A stretch of DNA of 64,000 nt. Origin: Benincasa hispida. Its lineage: Eukaryota > Streptophyta > Magnoliopsida > Cucurbitales > Cucurbitaceae. Within the stretch, counting starts at the first letter, position 1. Each line of letters starts with the position of its first letter. The stretch spans positions 41,974,364 to 42,038,363 of the forward strand of contig NC_052350.1 in NCBI RefSeq assembly GCF_009727055.1, given 5' to 3'. The notes beneath the pieces are model-generated. The model ran no database searches and had not been told where the DNA came from. It worked only from the letters and a program-made list of their open reading frames with translations. The translations under genes and the position numbers were made by a program. Positions 35,401 to 47,460 of the stretch are shown here, one piece after another.

Positions 35401-35740
35401 GTTTTATTGTAGGATGATGTTCAGAGATGAGGTTGGACGATTGTTCAAGATGTTGTGTTCTAGACAGTGTTTTCTTTTCTGTATTTATTGACGTTGTTTT
35501 CATTTTATTTCTTCCATGTATTTTTGAAAACAAATTTCTTTTATTTAGTATCGACTTTGTTTTATTGTAAGATCTTGTAACTTTTCATTTATTTGTTATA
35601 GTATGGACTTCGTTTTCTTTGTTTTATTTATTATGTGAATCTATTTGAGTTGGTTAATGATGCTTTACAGGTTACTCAGATCAAATCTAAAAAAATTACA
35701 AATTATAAATTAAAAAAATTTAAAAGCCAATATTCAACCA
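35400..35740 (+). other. Gypsy leader, T-rich, nothing recognisable
   Basis: Low-complexity T-rich sequence between the tandem repeat and the foldback block. I see no gene or motif. Confidence 0.5.
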
Positions 35741-35744
35741 ATAA

Positions 35745-36100
35745 AGGAACTCCCCACGCATAGAATAGCGCATCGAGAGTTCTCGTAACTCCCAACGAAT
35801 AAAACAATGTCGAGAGTTTTAGAACTCCCGACGCATAAAACAGGGCATCAAGAGTTGTCCTATAACTCCCGATGCATAGAATGGGCGTCGGGAGTTCCTA
35901 GAACTGCTAACGCTGTATATCATGCATGGGGAGTTCTAGGAACTCTAGAAATCTCGATGCCCTATTCCATGCACTGGGAGTTCTAGGACAACTCTCGATG
36001 CCCTATTTTATGCGTCGGGAGATCCTCTCTCGACAGATTTTTCTCGACCAAACTCCCACCGATCAATCTGTTATCGGGAGAGGATCTCCCGACGCAGTTT
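35745..36100. repeat. Foldback (hairpin) element built from repeated aactcccgacgc motifs
   Basis: The arms at about 35823-35922 and 35924-36022 are inverted copies: aactcccgacgcataaaa (35823-35840) pairs with ttttatgcgtcggga (36006-36020), and agagttgtcctataactccc (35851-35870) with gggagttctaggacaactct (35976-35995). Both pairs share a centre near 35923. Further copies of the motif at 35750-35820 and a small palindrome at 36073-36094 extend the block. It looks like a foldback or MITE-like element, or the subterminal repeat of a DNA transposon, inserted in the gypsy leader. Confidence 0.8.
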
Positions 36101-36349
36101 TCACTCTTTCCCAACGATTTGAAGCGTCAAGAGAAGTGCAATTTCTTATAATATTTAGATTGACTTACTATGTAAGTCTAGATTGTCCCTATGGCCCAAT
36201 AACCGATTCCTCGTCATCGCCAGGTATGTTTTACAAGTACAAGTTTTCAATATGTTATGCATGATAATAGTTTAGCATGATGCTTTATTAGATCTGTCTT
36301 TATGAGGAGAGATTTAGTAAAACAAGCTAACTTTGAGTATTGATAGAAC
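36101..36349 (+). other. Gypsy leader up to gag start
   Basis: Short non-coding stretch between the foldback block and the ATG at 36350. Confidence 0.4.
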
Positions 36350-36494
36350 ATGGCACCCAAGTACAGAGTAAAGAGAAAGGTGCAAAGAGGGACTCAAGAT
36401 CCCCAAGATCCAGTCTCTCATCCACGTCAGAAGTACAAGACCCCAATGATCAGAACCTTCCCATCCTGGATGATCCAGTTCTGCCACATGACCT
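36350..36494 (+). pseudogene. gag: Gypsy gag, N-terminal part
   Basis: Starts at ATG 36350 with a basic N-terminus (MAPKYRVKRKVQRG), a common style for plant Ty3/gypsy gag. It continues to ..FCHMT, where the solo A LTR is inserted at 36495. The remainder of gag continues at 38360. An open frame in another phase over the same bases (36340-36558) is a shadow. The protein would have been the capsid precursor. Confidence 0.6.
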
Positions 36495-38354
36495 TGATGG
36501 AGTAAAGATCCAAAATGAAAAAGCTAACAAAATCATTAAGCACTCTAATTACACTTAATTTGAGTAAAAAACATGCTTAAAAACAAGTTTATAACAAAAG
36601 AGGGTTTCACAGTGTGTACCTTTATAGATTCACTTCAATACCTTGCTAAATTCCACAAATTGGATCTCCAAAATTCTAGTAGACCACCAAGAGGATCTTC
36701 TCTACTATCCTCAGCATTGGATTGAGTAGTGGAAACTAAGAATTGGGGGGAATTGACGGGGTTTTAGAGAGTTTGAAGGCAACGACACTTTCTGCTTTAA
36801 AATCTCAGAAAAACAGATTGCATGATCTTCAAATTTCTGAAAGATAAAGTATTTAACAAGTTTAAACATGCAAGCACTCAAATATTCAGCTAATTGACAC
36901 TTCAATTAAAACTAAGTGAGTGGGCAAGGTGTTGAAATGTGGAAAAATCCACTATAACATCAAAATGTTGGATTTTTCCAATCAAAATTCCAATCTCTCC
37001 AATTTTTATTATATTTAATTTAAAATTAAATTGAACATTTTAAATTCAAATTTCTGAACATTTAATTTCTTAAAAATTGAAATTAAGTTAAATTTAATAT
37101 CAAATATTAAATTAATAAAATACCTAATTCAAACATAAATCCCTATTCAAGTAATCAATATTTAAATATTTTAAACTCTCCAATTACGTTTAATTTTGAT
37201 AAATTTAAACATTTAATTATGTCTAATATAATTATCCAAACCCTAAATTAAATTTGAACCCTTTAAATTCAAAATCCTAATTTCGAATTTGAACGCTTCG
37301 AAATTGCTCAATATTCTAATCCAAGGTTTAATCTTTTACGAGTTAGTAGAGAGACCTTATGGACCTACAGATCATGAGCTCCAACAATTTGAGATTAATC
37401 GGTTAAACTATTTAACCCAAGTTAATCAATATACATTAACCACTAAGACATAGCACTATAGCTCGATGATTGCACTTTCCTCACCGTAGATATATTTCTG
37501 TCCACTTGATTTAACCATGATCAGTAAGTTGATCCTTCACATGTTGTTTGTATTTACAACAAGGTCAAAATTACCATTTTACCCCTGTAAATACATCTTG
37601 CTCCTTAAGTTTTCTTTGATCCCCTATTGAACAATTGGTTTATAGTCCAACTAATAAACCATGTCCCTCTCGGCCATGAGAGGGCGGGGCCCCTTTGTTC
37701 AAGACCAAGAATCAGTATTTAATAGAACAACCTATCTGCTAACCCCAAAACGGGTAGAAGTGAGTTCCATCTTGCAGGACTATGTACCCATCTATCTATC
37801 CAGTCTTATCCCCAAAATGGGAGGCTTGTTGAGCAGCGTTATTGAACAACTCTCACCTATGCAGATCAAAGGATAATCTCGAATAAACAAGAGTTTATAG
37901 TTAGCTAAGGATTAAGATCAAGTTACCCTAGGTCATCGAATTGAAATAGTCTTAACAGTAAACGGTCGTTATATGGTCCGGTCTTATGCAAAAACTCTTT
38001 TGTATAGGATGACTTCACTCGCATGTCTCTACATGAACGACTTTGGGATCACATCATTTGTATCAGTATACAAAGTAGGCCGCATCCATAGTGTCCCCAA
38101 GACGAGGTACCCAATCTCATCCATATACTTATAGATCTTTTTGGCTATATAGTATAACTTGATCCTCTTTTATGTCTCTACATAAAGTCACAATATTCAT
38201 ACTATAGTCATTGATTCATTTGTTAGATTTTATAACATAATGAATTTCAATTTCAATAACACTTTTATTAAATAAATTTTTCAATAATACTTTTATTGAT
38301 AAATAGAATATATTTCCATGATTACGAACTGCGAGTTTTAGGACATTCCAAACA
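36495..38354 (-). mobile_element. Solo LTR of family A inserted in the gypsy gag
   Basis: 1860 bp. On + it starts tgatggagtaaag (the reverse of the A end) and finishes ..gagttttaggacattccaaaca (the reverse of TGTTTGGAATGTCC). The flanks gacct (36490-36494) and gacca (38355-38359) form a 5-bp target duplication with one mismatch. Gag coding resumes directly afterwards. Frames at 36711-36905, 37661-37876 and 38216-38551 lie within or across the LTR and are not genes. Confidence 0.88.
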
Positions 38355-38359
38355 GACCA

Positions 38360-39456
38360 TTCTAGGATAGAGGGGCAAGGAGAGCAAATAAGAGGTCGAA
38401 CCAAGAATCCAACTAAGCCTACGCAGACACTTGTTTCACCTACCATTCCGACTGAGTATACAACATTGGCTGCAGTAATAGGAGAAGCAGTCACAAAGAC
38501 AGTGATTGGGCAACTAAAGGACATTGTGGCAGAGCAGATAGCCCAACACAACCAATAACAACAGAACCTACCCTCACAAGTCCAGACTCCTCCAGTACAG
38601 GTCCAGAATTAGTCATAGAATCAAATTACGTTAGACTTGTCAGTAGAGCCAAAACATTTATGGGACTTCAGAAAATATAGCCCTCATACCTTTGATGGGT
38701 CTTTGACGGACCCTATGAAGGCAGAGATGTGGATGTCCTTTATTAAGACTATTTTTCGCTATATGAAATGCCCGGAGGACCAGAAACTTTAGTGTGGAAT
38801 ATTTATGTTGGTGGATGCTGAGATTTGGTGGCAATTGACCAAGAATTTTATTGACACAAGCAAACAGTCGGTTACCTAGAACCAGTTTAAGGAGTAGTTC
38901 TACGAGCATTACTTTTCTATCGACACGAGGTATAATAAGTAAGCAGAGTTCATGAAGATAAAGAAAGGAGTCTTGTCTATGGCGGAGTATGAACGAGAAT
39001 TCATCAATATGTCTCGTTTTACTCCCAAGTCGGTGGCCACAGAGGAGGATAAGATAGAGAGGTTCATCTAGGGTCTGAAAAATGAGCTAAGAGACCATGT
39101 ACTAGACCATGAACCGACCAATTATGCAACAACATTTCGTATAGTAGTCATAATAGATTCCACCGTAAAAGAGAGAAACATGAGATCACATGGAGCAGGA
39201 TCCTTTTCAAGTCAAAAGAGGAAGGCAGATCAGAGGCCTCCAGAGCCTCCACAAAAGAGTCAGAACACAAATATAGCTCTACGACAATGGGAGCAGTAGG
39301 GCTCCAAGTCTGTAGATATTAAAGAGGATAAGTCGGTCTATTCAAATGTGGTAGACATCATTGGGGATGTTGCCTAGCCGGTACTGGAGTTTGTTTTCAG
39401 AATGCTCAAATAGGGAACATGTCGGAGAAGTGCCCCAAGAGAAATGCATCGGATAG
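38360..39456 (+). pseudogene. gag: Gypsy gag, main part with zinc-knuckle remnant
   Basis: The broken frame reads EPKHLWDFRKYSPHTFDGS, DPMKAEMWMSFIKTIFRYM, LVDAEIWWQL, FYEHYFS, FMKIKKGVLSMAEYEREF and NMSRFTPKSVATEEDKIERF, matching the retrotransposon gag (PF03732-type) capsid domain. Stops occur after CPEDQKL, KQSVT, QFKE, DTRYNK and ERF, several as CAG/CAA-to-TAG changes. A zinc-knuckle remnant CGRHHWGCCLAGTGVC lies at about 39343-39390, with the second knuckle lost (NMSEKCPKRN). The Athila-like element starts at 39457, in the middle of this tail. Confidence 0.82.
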
Positions 39457-41127
39457 TGATAACGGGCAGAAATGCACGTTATTACAGCGCAAATAAGTAA
39501 AACAATGAGGGAATGCAATGGTAAAAATATATAAAATCATTTCCAAAAGCGTTAAACTAAGAATATTGCGATCACATGCGCCCATCGCATAAAAGCAACT
39601 AATTTACTTATTTTGTGCAGGAAAAATGCGTTGGCGCAATGCAAATTACGATCCAAGGAATTCAGCGACCGCGCGCATTAAAAGATTGCGATCGTATGCA
39701 CTCATAAGAATTTGCTCAAGAAGGTGGCCGCATAAAAACGACGCATCAAGGTGAAAGCATAATAAATCATGATTGGACGGAAAGTTGATGACGGTCGAAT
39801 CCTAATTTAGTTGACAAGTCATTAACGACACATTGTAGCAAGTACATTCGACTTTTCGATGACCATTAATCGACGCATCAGACAGAAGATTTAATGACCT
39901 CCCATCATTGCAATCATTAGAGAAAAACCTTCTTCACCTTTAGCTCTATAAATACTGAAGACCACCACTGATAAAGAAGCTTAGCCAGATAGTTCGCCAT
40001 ACATAGAAGATAGATAGTCGTAGTTGTTCATAGTTATTTTTTTTTACTTAGAAGGCAGAGGAGAGCGAAGGGAAGAAGATGTCGAGAGGACATTCTTGGA
40101 TAGCTCGGAAGACTGTCGGGAAGCGCTAAAAAAGGAGAAAGGGCCAACACTTGAAGAAGCAAGGACAATCATCTGAGTAGAGTTGGAAAGAAAAGATAGT
40201 GTAAAGGCCACGGGAAGCAAGACATTGCTATCGGGCTTCTTATTTCTGCATTCTATTGTTATTTTGTATTCTACATTTAATCTATAGACAATGAAAATCT
40301 TAATTCAATTTGTGTTCAATCTCTCCACATTTCGCATGAGTTGCTAAATTTCCAAATGGGTTAAGAAGTACTTAGCTAGCATAACCTGAGATCTTCACTT
40401 TATGTGATCATCTTGTCTTATGTATGCGTTATTCGCCCTTTAGAGATGCGGGAGGGTGGTCTAAGGATAGAATCTAGGCTTGGCAAAGTCAGATTAAAAT
40501 CTAGGTTCGGGAGAGTCAGATTAGAACCACATAAGCAAGAGATAGAAACTTAGGAAAAAGTTTTGTTTGCTATTAACGCATCGCATGCACCCTAGAGATA
40601 GGATATGATAGTATGCGGTCACCTTGTGTATGTGTGCATCATTCATCATCGCATAGACAAGAATAGAGGCTTAGGAATAAGTCCTATCGACATTATCGTA
40701 TACATCGCATGCGTCCTAGAAATAGGAATTATGGCATTTGTATTGGAAGATGATTTGTTGTCGTGTGTGTGTAGCATGATCGCATAACTTGAACGCAATC
40801 TTAGGAAGTGTTAGCTAAATCCCTTCTCAACCCGTTCATCGCATACTCATTGTTCTTCTCATTTTCATCAACTCTTTACTCCCATCCGTTGCATAGTATT
40901 TACATTTAAACAAAACACCAACCAAACTTATTTATTTTTGCCACCGCAAAGGAATATAAAAAAATTACTAACGCATAGTATCACAGTGATCCCTGTGATC
41001 GACCCTAAACTTACCAATAAACCTAGTAAGATTTATACTTAGGTTTTACTAGGAAAACTTGCATGTGCAACACATAAACCATCATCGCAATTGTACACCA
41101 TTATTTCATCACATTTACAACACATTA
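39457..41127 (+). repeat. 5' LTR of the Athila-like element
   Basis: 1671 bp, begins TGATAACGGGCAGAAATGCA and ends ..caacacatta; CA has become TA compared with ..cgcatca in the solo copy. The frame 40605-40787 is the counterpart of 6757-6939 and is LTR sequence. Confidence 0.88.
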
Positions 41128-41131
41128 AGTT

Positions 41132-41150
41132 TTTGGCACTGTTGTCAGGG
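41132..41150 (+). other. Primer-binding site of tRNA-Asp type
   Basis: tttggcactgttgtcaggg corresponds to TTTGGCGCCGTTGCCGGGG used by Athila/Tat elements. The differences are mostly CpG decay. Confidence 0.78.
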
Positions 41151-41363
41151 ACTATGGCAGTAAATTTTGCGTTAACAGTAACTTTTTGATTTTCTTTGCA
41201 GCTTTCAACCTCTTTGCACCGCCTCTCCTTTGGTAAGGGAAGAAGCGGGTGTCGTATGAGCGAAGGAATAAATTCCTGAGCCCAATTACAACCCATAGAT
41301 TGAAAGAACGTTCAGAAGAAGATAGTAAGACAACCGCCGACCACAATAAGAGAGAAATCTCAA

Positions 41364-43170
41364 CATGGCGAAACAACTGGAAGATAGAGCAGCAAACGTG
41401 AATAATATCATGGCGAACCCTATTCTCTTGGCGAATGACCGCAGAGACCCATCCGGGATTATGCATCGCCCAACCTCTATGATTTCTCACCAGGAATCAT
41501 GAGGCCAGCCCTGTACGGATCGAGGTTTGAGATGAAGTCAGTTATGTTGCAGATGATTCAGACGGCCAGACAGTTTGGTGGAAGGCGTGGCGAGGATTCG
41601 CACGCCCATCTCCAGAGTTTTATTGAAATCTACAATACTTTTGTGTTCCCAAACATCTCAGCTGAAGAGGTTCGACTAACGTTGTTCCCATTTTCATTAT
41701 GCGACCAAGCAAGGAAATGGGCCTATTCTCTCGAATTAGGGGAGATTACGTCTTGGGAACAAGTAGTGGAAAAGTTCATGAAGAAATACTCTTCCCCCCT
41801 CCCCCCCGACAGAGAATGTAAGAAGGAGGAAGTTGATTACAAATTTTGAACAAGATATTGACGAATCGCTCAGCGATGCCTAGGCGAGGTTTAAGAGATT
41901 GGTGCGAGATTTTCTGCTTAATGGCTTACTCGATTATCTCCAAATGGAAATCTTTTATTACGGTTTGAACCCTGCATCGCAGACGGCTGCCAATGCGGTA
42001 GCAGCTGGAGGTCTGCTTGAAAAAACGTATGATGAGGCTAAAAATATTCTTGATCGCATTTCGAAGAATCACGAAGACTGGAGGGAAAGCGATCAACGAC
42101 TTAGAATTAAAGAAGGTAATGCAAGCAATGGGGCCATCTATCCCTACAAAATCAAATGAATGCGATGATGAATCTGATACAGGGAATCGCAATCAATAGC
42201 CCAGGAATGCAAAGAGGGCAGGTCAATGCAATCGAGCAAACAAGCATAAGTTGTGTTAATTGTGGAGATTTGCCTCCGATGGAAGAATGTCCAAGGAATC
42301 CGTAATCTATATGCTTTGTAAAGAGCAATCTTTTCTCAAACACTTACAACCCTGGGTGGAGAAACCGCCCCAATTTTGCGTGGAAAAATCAACAACAAAA
42401 TTATCAACCGATGGCACAAAAAAAAGGGCCACCAGGATTTTTCCCGCGAACAAATAGTCAATCGCAAAATCAAGCTAGCAGTTCACAAGCGCCACAATCT
42501 TCATCTATGGAGGGCTTACTAAAGCAGTATATTGAGAATATTGAAACAGTACTCCAGAATCAGGCAACTTCAATCCACAATCTTGAAATTCAAATAGGAC
42601 AAATTACGAGCGAGCTCAAAAGTAGACCACAAGGGGCGTTTGCCGAGTTCAACTGAGCTCCCGCGCAACTTGGGGAATACGGGAAAGGAGCAATGTCAAG
42701 TTGTGACTTTGCAAAGCAAAAAAACAGTAACGGAAGAGAATAATGAGCCAAGTCGGACTAATTCAGTTGTGATGAAATCCCATACCTCATTGACACAAGA
42801 GGAACTAGAAGAAAATGAGACGATGGAACCGGAAGTTGCATCCACTTTTAAGCCTATGGAACAGGGAACCGTGAAAATACAGCTGCCACCATTCCCTCAG
42901 AGACTTAAGAAGAAGAAAAATGATGAAGTGCAGTATCATCGCTTCATGGACATGTTAAAACAGCTGCACATCAACATCCTTTTCACTGAAGTGATTGAAC
43001 AAATGCCAAGGTACGCTAAGTTTTTTAAGGACATGGTGACGAAGAAAATGAGCACAAGGAAGTTCGCAACGGTGGCGTTAACGCGAGGGTCAAAAACCAT
43101 TATTCCATCGAAAATGCGCGACCCCGAAGTTTCACGATACCCTGCTCAATTGGCGGGATATATATAGGTC
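41364..43170 (+). pseudogene. gag: Athila-like gag remnant
   Basis: Starts near ATG 41364 (MAKQLEDRA). It has a frameshift before the conserved region, then RPALYGSRFEMKSVMLQMI (41499 onward), HAHLQSFIEIYNTF, VRLTLFPFSLCDQARKWAYS, and SWEQVVEKFMKKYSSPLPP, the gag core of Athila/Tat elements. Stops and a second frameshift follow near 41848. Later pieces are LNGLLDYLQMEIFYYGL, AGGLLEKTYDEA, a zinc-binding CVNCGD..EECP (near 42260), and WVEKPPQF in place of NPGWRNHPNF. The C-terminal part includes QNQATSIHNLEIQIGQIT (42570-42625) and a long acidic/basic linker up to the protease. The several overlapping open frames here are segments of one broken gene. Confidence 0.85.
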
Positions 43171-43500
43171 AAACGCTTTGCGATCTCAGGGCCAGTATCA
43201 ATTTAATGCCCCTTTCAATTTTTAAACAGTTGAATGTGAGGCATTTGGCGCTCACGATGATGACTCTCCAGTTGGCGGATAGGTCCCTAGTTCATCCAGA
43301 GGGGAAGGTGAAGGATGTCCTGGTCTTAATTGATAAGTTTATTTTACTGACAGACTTCATCATTCTTGATTATGAAGCGGACAAGGATGTACCCATCATA
43401 TTGAGACAACCATTTTTATCCACTGATCGTGCTCAAATTGATGTGTACAATTGAGAGATCACGTTGAGTGTGAATTGGAATAAGCTTAGGTTTGACATAA
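43171..43500 (+). pseudogene. Athila-like retropepsin remnant
   Basis: Reads LCDLRASINLMPLSIFKQL, in which the catalytic DLGAS motif has Gly changed to Arg (agg), then LTMMTLQLADRSLVHPEG, VKDVLVLIDKFI, TDFIILDYEADKDVPIILRQ and PFLSTDRAQIDV. This is the order of the Athila/Tat aspartic protease, with the flap and the second hydrophobic motif preserved. A stop follows IDVYN, then EITLSVNW..LRFDIIKAMKYL. It is cut off about 40 bases later by a truncated LTR. The enzyme processed gag-pol. Confidence 0.8.
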
Positions 43501-43537
43501 TTAAAGCCATGAAGTATCTGTTACTGTTCATGACAGA

Positions 43538-45136
43538 GACTTCACTTCACTAAGATGACCATAGGTAACATGACCTCAATCCTGAGTGAGTTGGGAACTC
43601 TTGCCATTGAGGGCGGTCTTTTGATTTGTATGGGTGTGAGTGGCCAGGTCGCCGATTTAAACCTACATTTTGGTGATTCGTCTGATTTGGGACATGGGAA
43701 CTCAGCTACACAAGATGGAATTCACTCTTTCCCCGAAGCAGGAGTAAGTAGATAGATAGCTCCCTTAAAGGCTGATTCCAGGCTTGAACGATGTGGCGCC
43801 GCACACCTTCTTTGGCCCGAGATTGTGTTCACACATAGTTGGACTATGTTGTATTGTTCATTAGAGGAATCAGTGGTACTTAAGGAGTGAGATGTAACTA
43901 CAGGGGCAAAACGGTAATTTGGCCCAGCTGTACTTACGAACATCTGTGAAGAGTCATCGTACTCATGATTGGTATATCCGATGGACACATAAATATATCT
44001 ATGGTAAGAAAGAGTTTAGCTGTTGGTCTTTAGTGGAATGTCTAACAGTTAACGGATGGTGTATCTCGTGGCTAAAGAGTTTAGTCAGCTATTCACAGAC
44101 TGTTGGAAGCTTCGAGCCACAAGTCAATAGGCCCCTGGGTAGCTTGGATAAAGCCGAGAACCAGTATTTGGGTTAATTTGAAAATGTTCAAATTGACAAG
44201 AGGAAGTTCGATTATATATGATATAATTGGTTAAGATGTATGAGATACATTATTTTGGAGGAAATTAGATATAAATATGATTTATATCAAGTAGAAGAGA
44301 AAATACTATAGTAGAATGTGATATCAAACTATAGGATAAAAATAAAATATGATTAATTTATTAATTAATTAGTTGGTAATTATATGATAATTAATCCAAA
44401 ATTCATGTTTGGATGTGGGTTAGTGAGATACGTCGGTTATTGTAACCGATGAATTAAAATGAAAATAGTTTTCTATTTTATTGATCGCCCAAAAGAATTC
44501 GCAAGAGCGTGCATTGGTGAAAAGAGAACGATCACTTAAAGAATTGAGAGCCTATACGATAGTCACCTCGCGCCTAACGATCGCACACTGTCCACCTACA
44601 CGATTGCTAGCTCTCTAAAACGATCGTAGTTATGTGCCGATTTTGCTAAACGACAGTATACCTTTTCTTAAACGATCGTTCAGTAAACCTACACGATCGT
44701 GTAGCTTCTCCTAAACGATAAGCATTCTACTATGCGATAGCGTCTTTTTCCCTTCCACTTGCTTATCACCTATACGATTCGTGTTTCCTCCTTCCTCTAC
44801 CAAACTCACCAAAGACCATGCTTTAGGTTCTCACTCCGAGAATACCGGGGGCTTTTTTCTGGTGGTATCATCCCCACGGCGTTCGTGTTCACAGTTGTTC
44901 GTGTTGCTGCCGCTGGGCGTTGGTAGATCGCATGGAGGTTTTCTGTTGTTTTGAGTGCTAAAGTTTGAAGAACATCTTCAACTGGTATGACACTCTTTCC
45001 CTTGTTATTTTGTTGTTCATAGCATACCGATAATTAGTATTTGTTTTCATAACTGTATGTTTTGAATGTATAATATGTATTTTGGTCACTGTGAGATCAG
45101 AGCGATCCGAACGTGCTCATGGAACTGTATGTTTCA
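43538..45136 (+). repeat. Truncated LTR of family C/B type
   Basis: Begins in mid-LTR at gagacttcacttcactaag, which corresponds to 3267 in the copia LTR and 33283 in the B LTR, and runs to ..gctcatggaactgtatgtttca. It has a dense set of aacgatcg and acacgatcgtgtag motifs at 44570-44720. The first ~600 bp of the LTR are missing. The frames 43555-43755 and 43919-44176 are shared LTR sequence. Confidence 0.75.
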
Positions 45137-46489
45137 AAGACCCGGTAGATAGCTGGGGATATACGGTGTAAGATGAAACTCACTCACACCCGCTTTTAGG
45201 GATAGAGAGAGTTTGTTCCCTTAGTGCTGACTCGGGGTCTTGAACAAGAGGCTCCATCATCTCATTGGCCTGAGAAGGACTCAATTTAGTGATTTGATCA
45301 CAAACCAATTGTTCATTAGAGGATCAGTAGGACTTAAGGAACAGGATATAATCATGGCGGTAAAACAACTTTTGACCCAGCCGTTATTACGAACAACATG
45401 TGAATGGTTGACTTACTGATTATGGTTATATCGAATGGATACAATTATATCTATAGTGAAAGAAGTGCAACTACTGGGCTTTAGTGGAATGACTCAATAG
45501 TTAACGAATGTTGGTTAATCGGGTTAAAGAGTTTAGCCCGTTAATCTCATATCGTTAGAGCCCATGATCTGTAGATCCATTAGGTCCCTCTACTAGCTCA
45601 CAAACGGATTAAACCTTAGCATAGCGTGATGAGAAAATTTGAAACGTTCAAATTTGAATTGAGGGAATCATTAATTATATGTGATATAATTAAACGTTTA
45701 ATCATCAAACTAAACGAAATTGAAGAGTTGGATAATATTTAAATTTGATTTAAATATTAATTACATGAATATGGATTCATGATTGTGGAATTGGTTTTTT
45801 AATATTTTAATATTGTATATTAAATTTTTTAATTAATTAAATAATTTTATTTAAAATTAATTTTATTAATTCTTTTTATTTAAAATTGAAAATTTGAAAA
45901 TTTAAACTGTGTGAAAATTCAAAATATATAAATCAATTTTATATTAATTTAATTTGGAAAATTAAATTAAATAATCGATTTAATTTCAATTAAAGAAAAT
46001 TGGATTTAATTAGAAAAATCTAGTTTGTGTAGGTTTTTCCGACTTTGAGTCACAATTCCACCCAAATCCTCCAAGTAGGAGGTGTCAACCTCTTGGGAAG
46101 ATCTTGGCATGCTGAAGAGGAACAAAACTCAGCTAATTGTGCTAAGATTTGAAGCCATGTAAACTGAATTTTTCAAGTTTTGAGAGGTTGAAGAAAGAGT
46201 TCTTCTCCCTCTCTAGCATAACCAGTTTTCTCCTAAAAAATTCCTTAAATTCAGTTCATTTTAAATTCCACAATTGAATCTAATTCAAGAGAATAGTAGA
46301 GAAGATCAATTGGTGGTCCACATCTTGTTGTTGAGGAGATCGAAGATGTATTTCGTGGATTGAAGAAGGTCTTCAAAGGTAACTTCTCAAAACCCCTATT
46401 TTCTATTATAAACAGGCTTTCTTAATTTCTAAAACTGATGAATTGGAGTGCTTAATGAATCTTTTTACTTCCTCTAATTGCATGCCAAC
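45137..46489 (+). repeat. Truncated LTR of family A, + strand
   Basis: Begins in mid-LTR at agacccggtagatagctggg, equivalent to 56888 onward. It passes the gttcattagaggatcag and atatctatagtgaaag landmarks and ends near ..gcatgccaactccaaca. The 5' part of the LTR is absent. It abuts the gypsy LTR tail. Confidence 0.7.
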
Positions 46490-46555
46490 TCCAACATATG
46501 CATGCATGTCTATAGTAATGGCTTAGTTTAAGTCTTAGGGAGTCGGGTCATTACA
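46490..46555 (+). repeat. Last ~65 bp of the gypsy 3' LTR
   Basis: gcatgcatgtctatagtaat and the gtcgggtcattaca end match 34395-34450. Followed by the target duplication cctcg (46556-46560). Confidence 0.75.
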
Positions 46556-46560
46556 CCTCG

Positions 46561-47446
46561 TTAACTCAATAAGAATTAGTGAGAATCAAATTAATTTTAT
46601 ATTAATTTGAATAGTTCAAATTAATTGAGAATTAATTATATGAGAAATAATAAAGTAATGTATGTGATACATTATAATGTAAAGTTTTATTTGAGAGAAA
46701 TAAATATTTGAATATGATTCAAATATTATCATATAAAAAACTATAGGTTAAAATTAATATGAATATGATTCATATTTATACTATAGTCTAATTGAGAGAT
46801 TGACAAACCAGAGGTTATATTATATGTGATATAATATCAACTATAGGTTATATGTAATATATGATATAACATATGGTTAGATGTTAATAATAAAGGTGGT
46901 TATTATCTGAATATCAAAATTGTGAATTTTGAAATTTTATTTTTCAAATAATAAAAGGGAGGGAGTTGTTTTTTTAAAAGTTTACAACTCGCTCCCGTTA
47001 AATCTCTCAACTCAATTTTCACGTTAAGATTGAGGAGTTGACATTCGATCTAGGAGAAGGCTCTCTATAGAAACAATGTTCTATCTCAAACAAATTTCTC
47101 CTTTCTCCCTTTTTTTCCAAAATTGATCACTGTAGCCTATACCTCTCAGCACCTTTGAGAATAACGAGGAAGAGCTCTTGATGGTGTCTACCATCGTTTT
47201 TGTGATTGTGTGTTCATGAATTCTAGGGAGAGCCCGATTTGTTCATGACCGAAGAGGATTCATGAAGATTTTTTGTCTCCAAGGATAAGATCCATGAATC
47301 CCTTTTGTCCTCTTTGTCTTTTGTTAGAAAAGCATGCTTAATTAGAGTTGTTTATTCCTAGTTTTTGGACTTTGTGTAATCAATGTTATGTAAAATTAAA
47401 ACTAGGACACAATCCTTCCATTGCGGGTAGTCATCTACTCTTTTCA
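46561..47446 (+). repeat. 5' LTR of the B element, second part
   Basis: Continues the B LTR split by the gypsy insertion and ends ..tcatctactcttttca. Together with 32857-33893 it makes an LTR of about 1.92 kb. Confidence 0.82.
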
Positions 47447-47448
47447 AT

Positions 47449-47460
47449 TGGTATTAGAGC
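47449..47460 (+). other. Primer-binding site of the B element
   Basis: TGGTATTAGAGC two bases after the LTR end, one transition from TGGTATCAGAGC (tRNA-Met type). Confidence 0.75.

Larger units (their letters stand above)
39457..43537 (+). mobile_element. Athila/Tat-type gypsy element, 3'-truncated
   Basis: LTR 39457-41127, tRNA-Asp-type primer site, gag remnant and aspartic protease, then an abrupt stop near 43537 where a truncated family C LTR begins. Reverse transcriptase, integrase and the 3' LTR are missing. It belongs to the same family as the solo LTRs at 5606-7279 and 7429-8765. The left flank is gatag (39452-39456); no right partner survives. Confidence 0.85.
33894..46555 (+). mobile_element. 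Ty3/gypsy element, internally collapsed and heavily invaded
   Basis: Defined by a 557-bp 5' LTR, a tRNA-Met-type primer site, a 1.9-kb leader, a broken gag, and at the far side the last ~65 bp of the matching 3' LTR, bounded by tctcg/cctcg. The pol region is absent. After the gag zinc-knuckle remnant an Athila-like element begins (39457), followed by truncated C and A LTRs directly joined to the 3' LTR tail. Deletions accompanying or following the nested insertions must have removed pol and most of the 3' LTR. Confidence 0.75.

Noticed and set aside
41039..41490. Minus-strand frames of 85 and 112 codons
   Set aside because: Antisense to the Athila-like leader and gag start, which is the better explanation.
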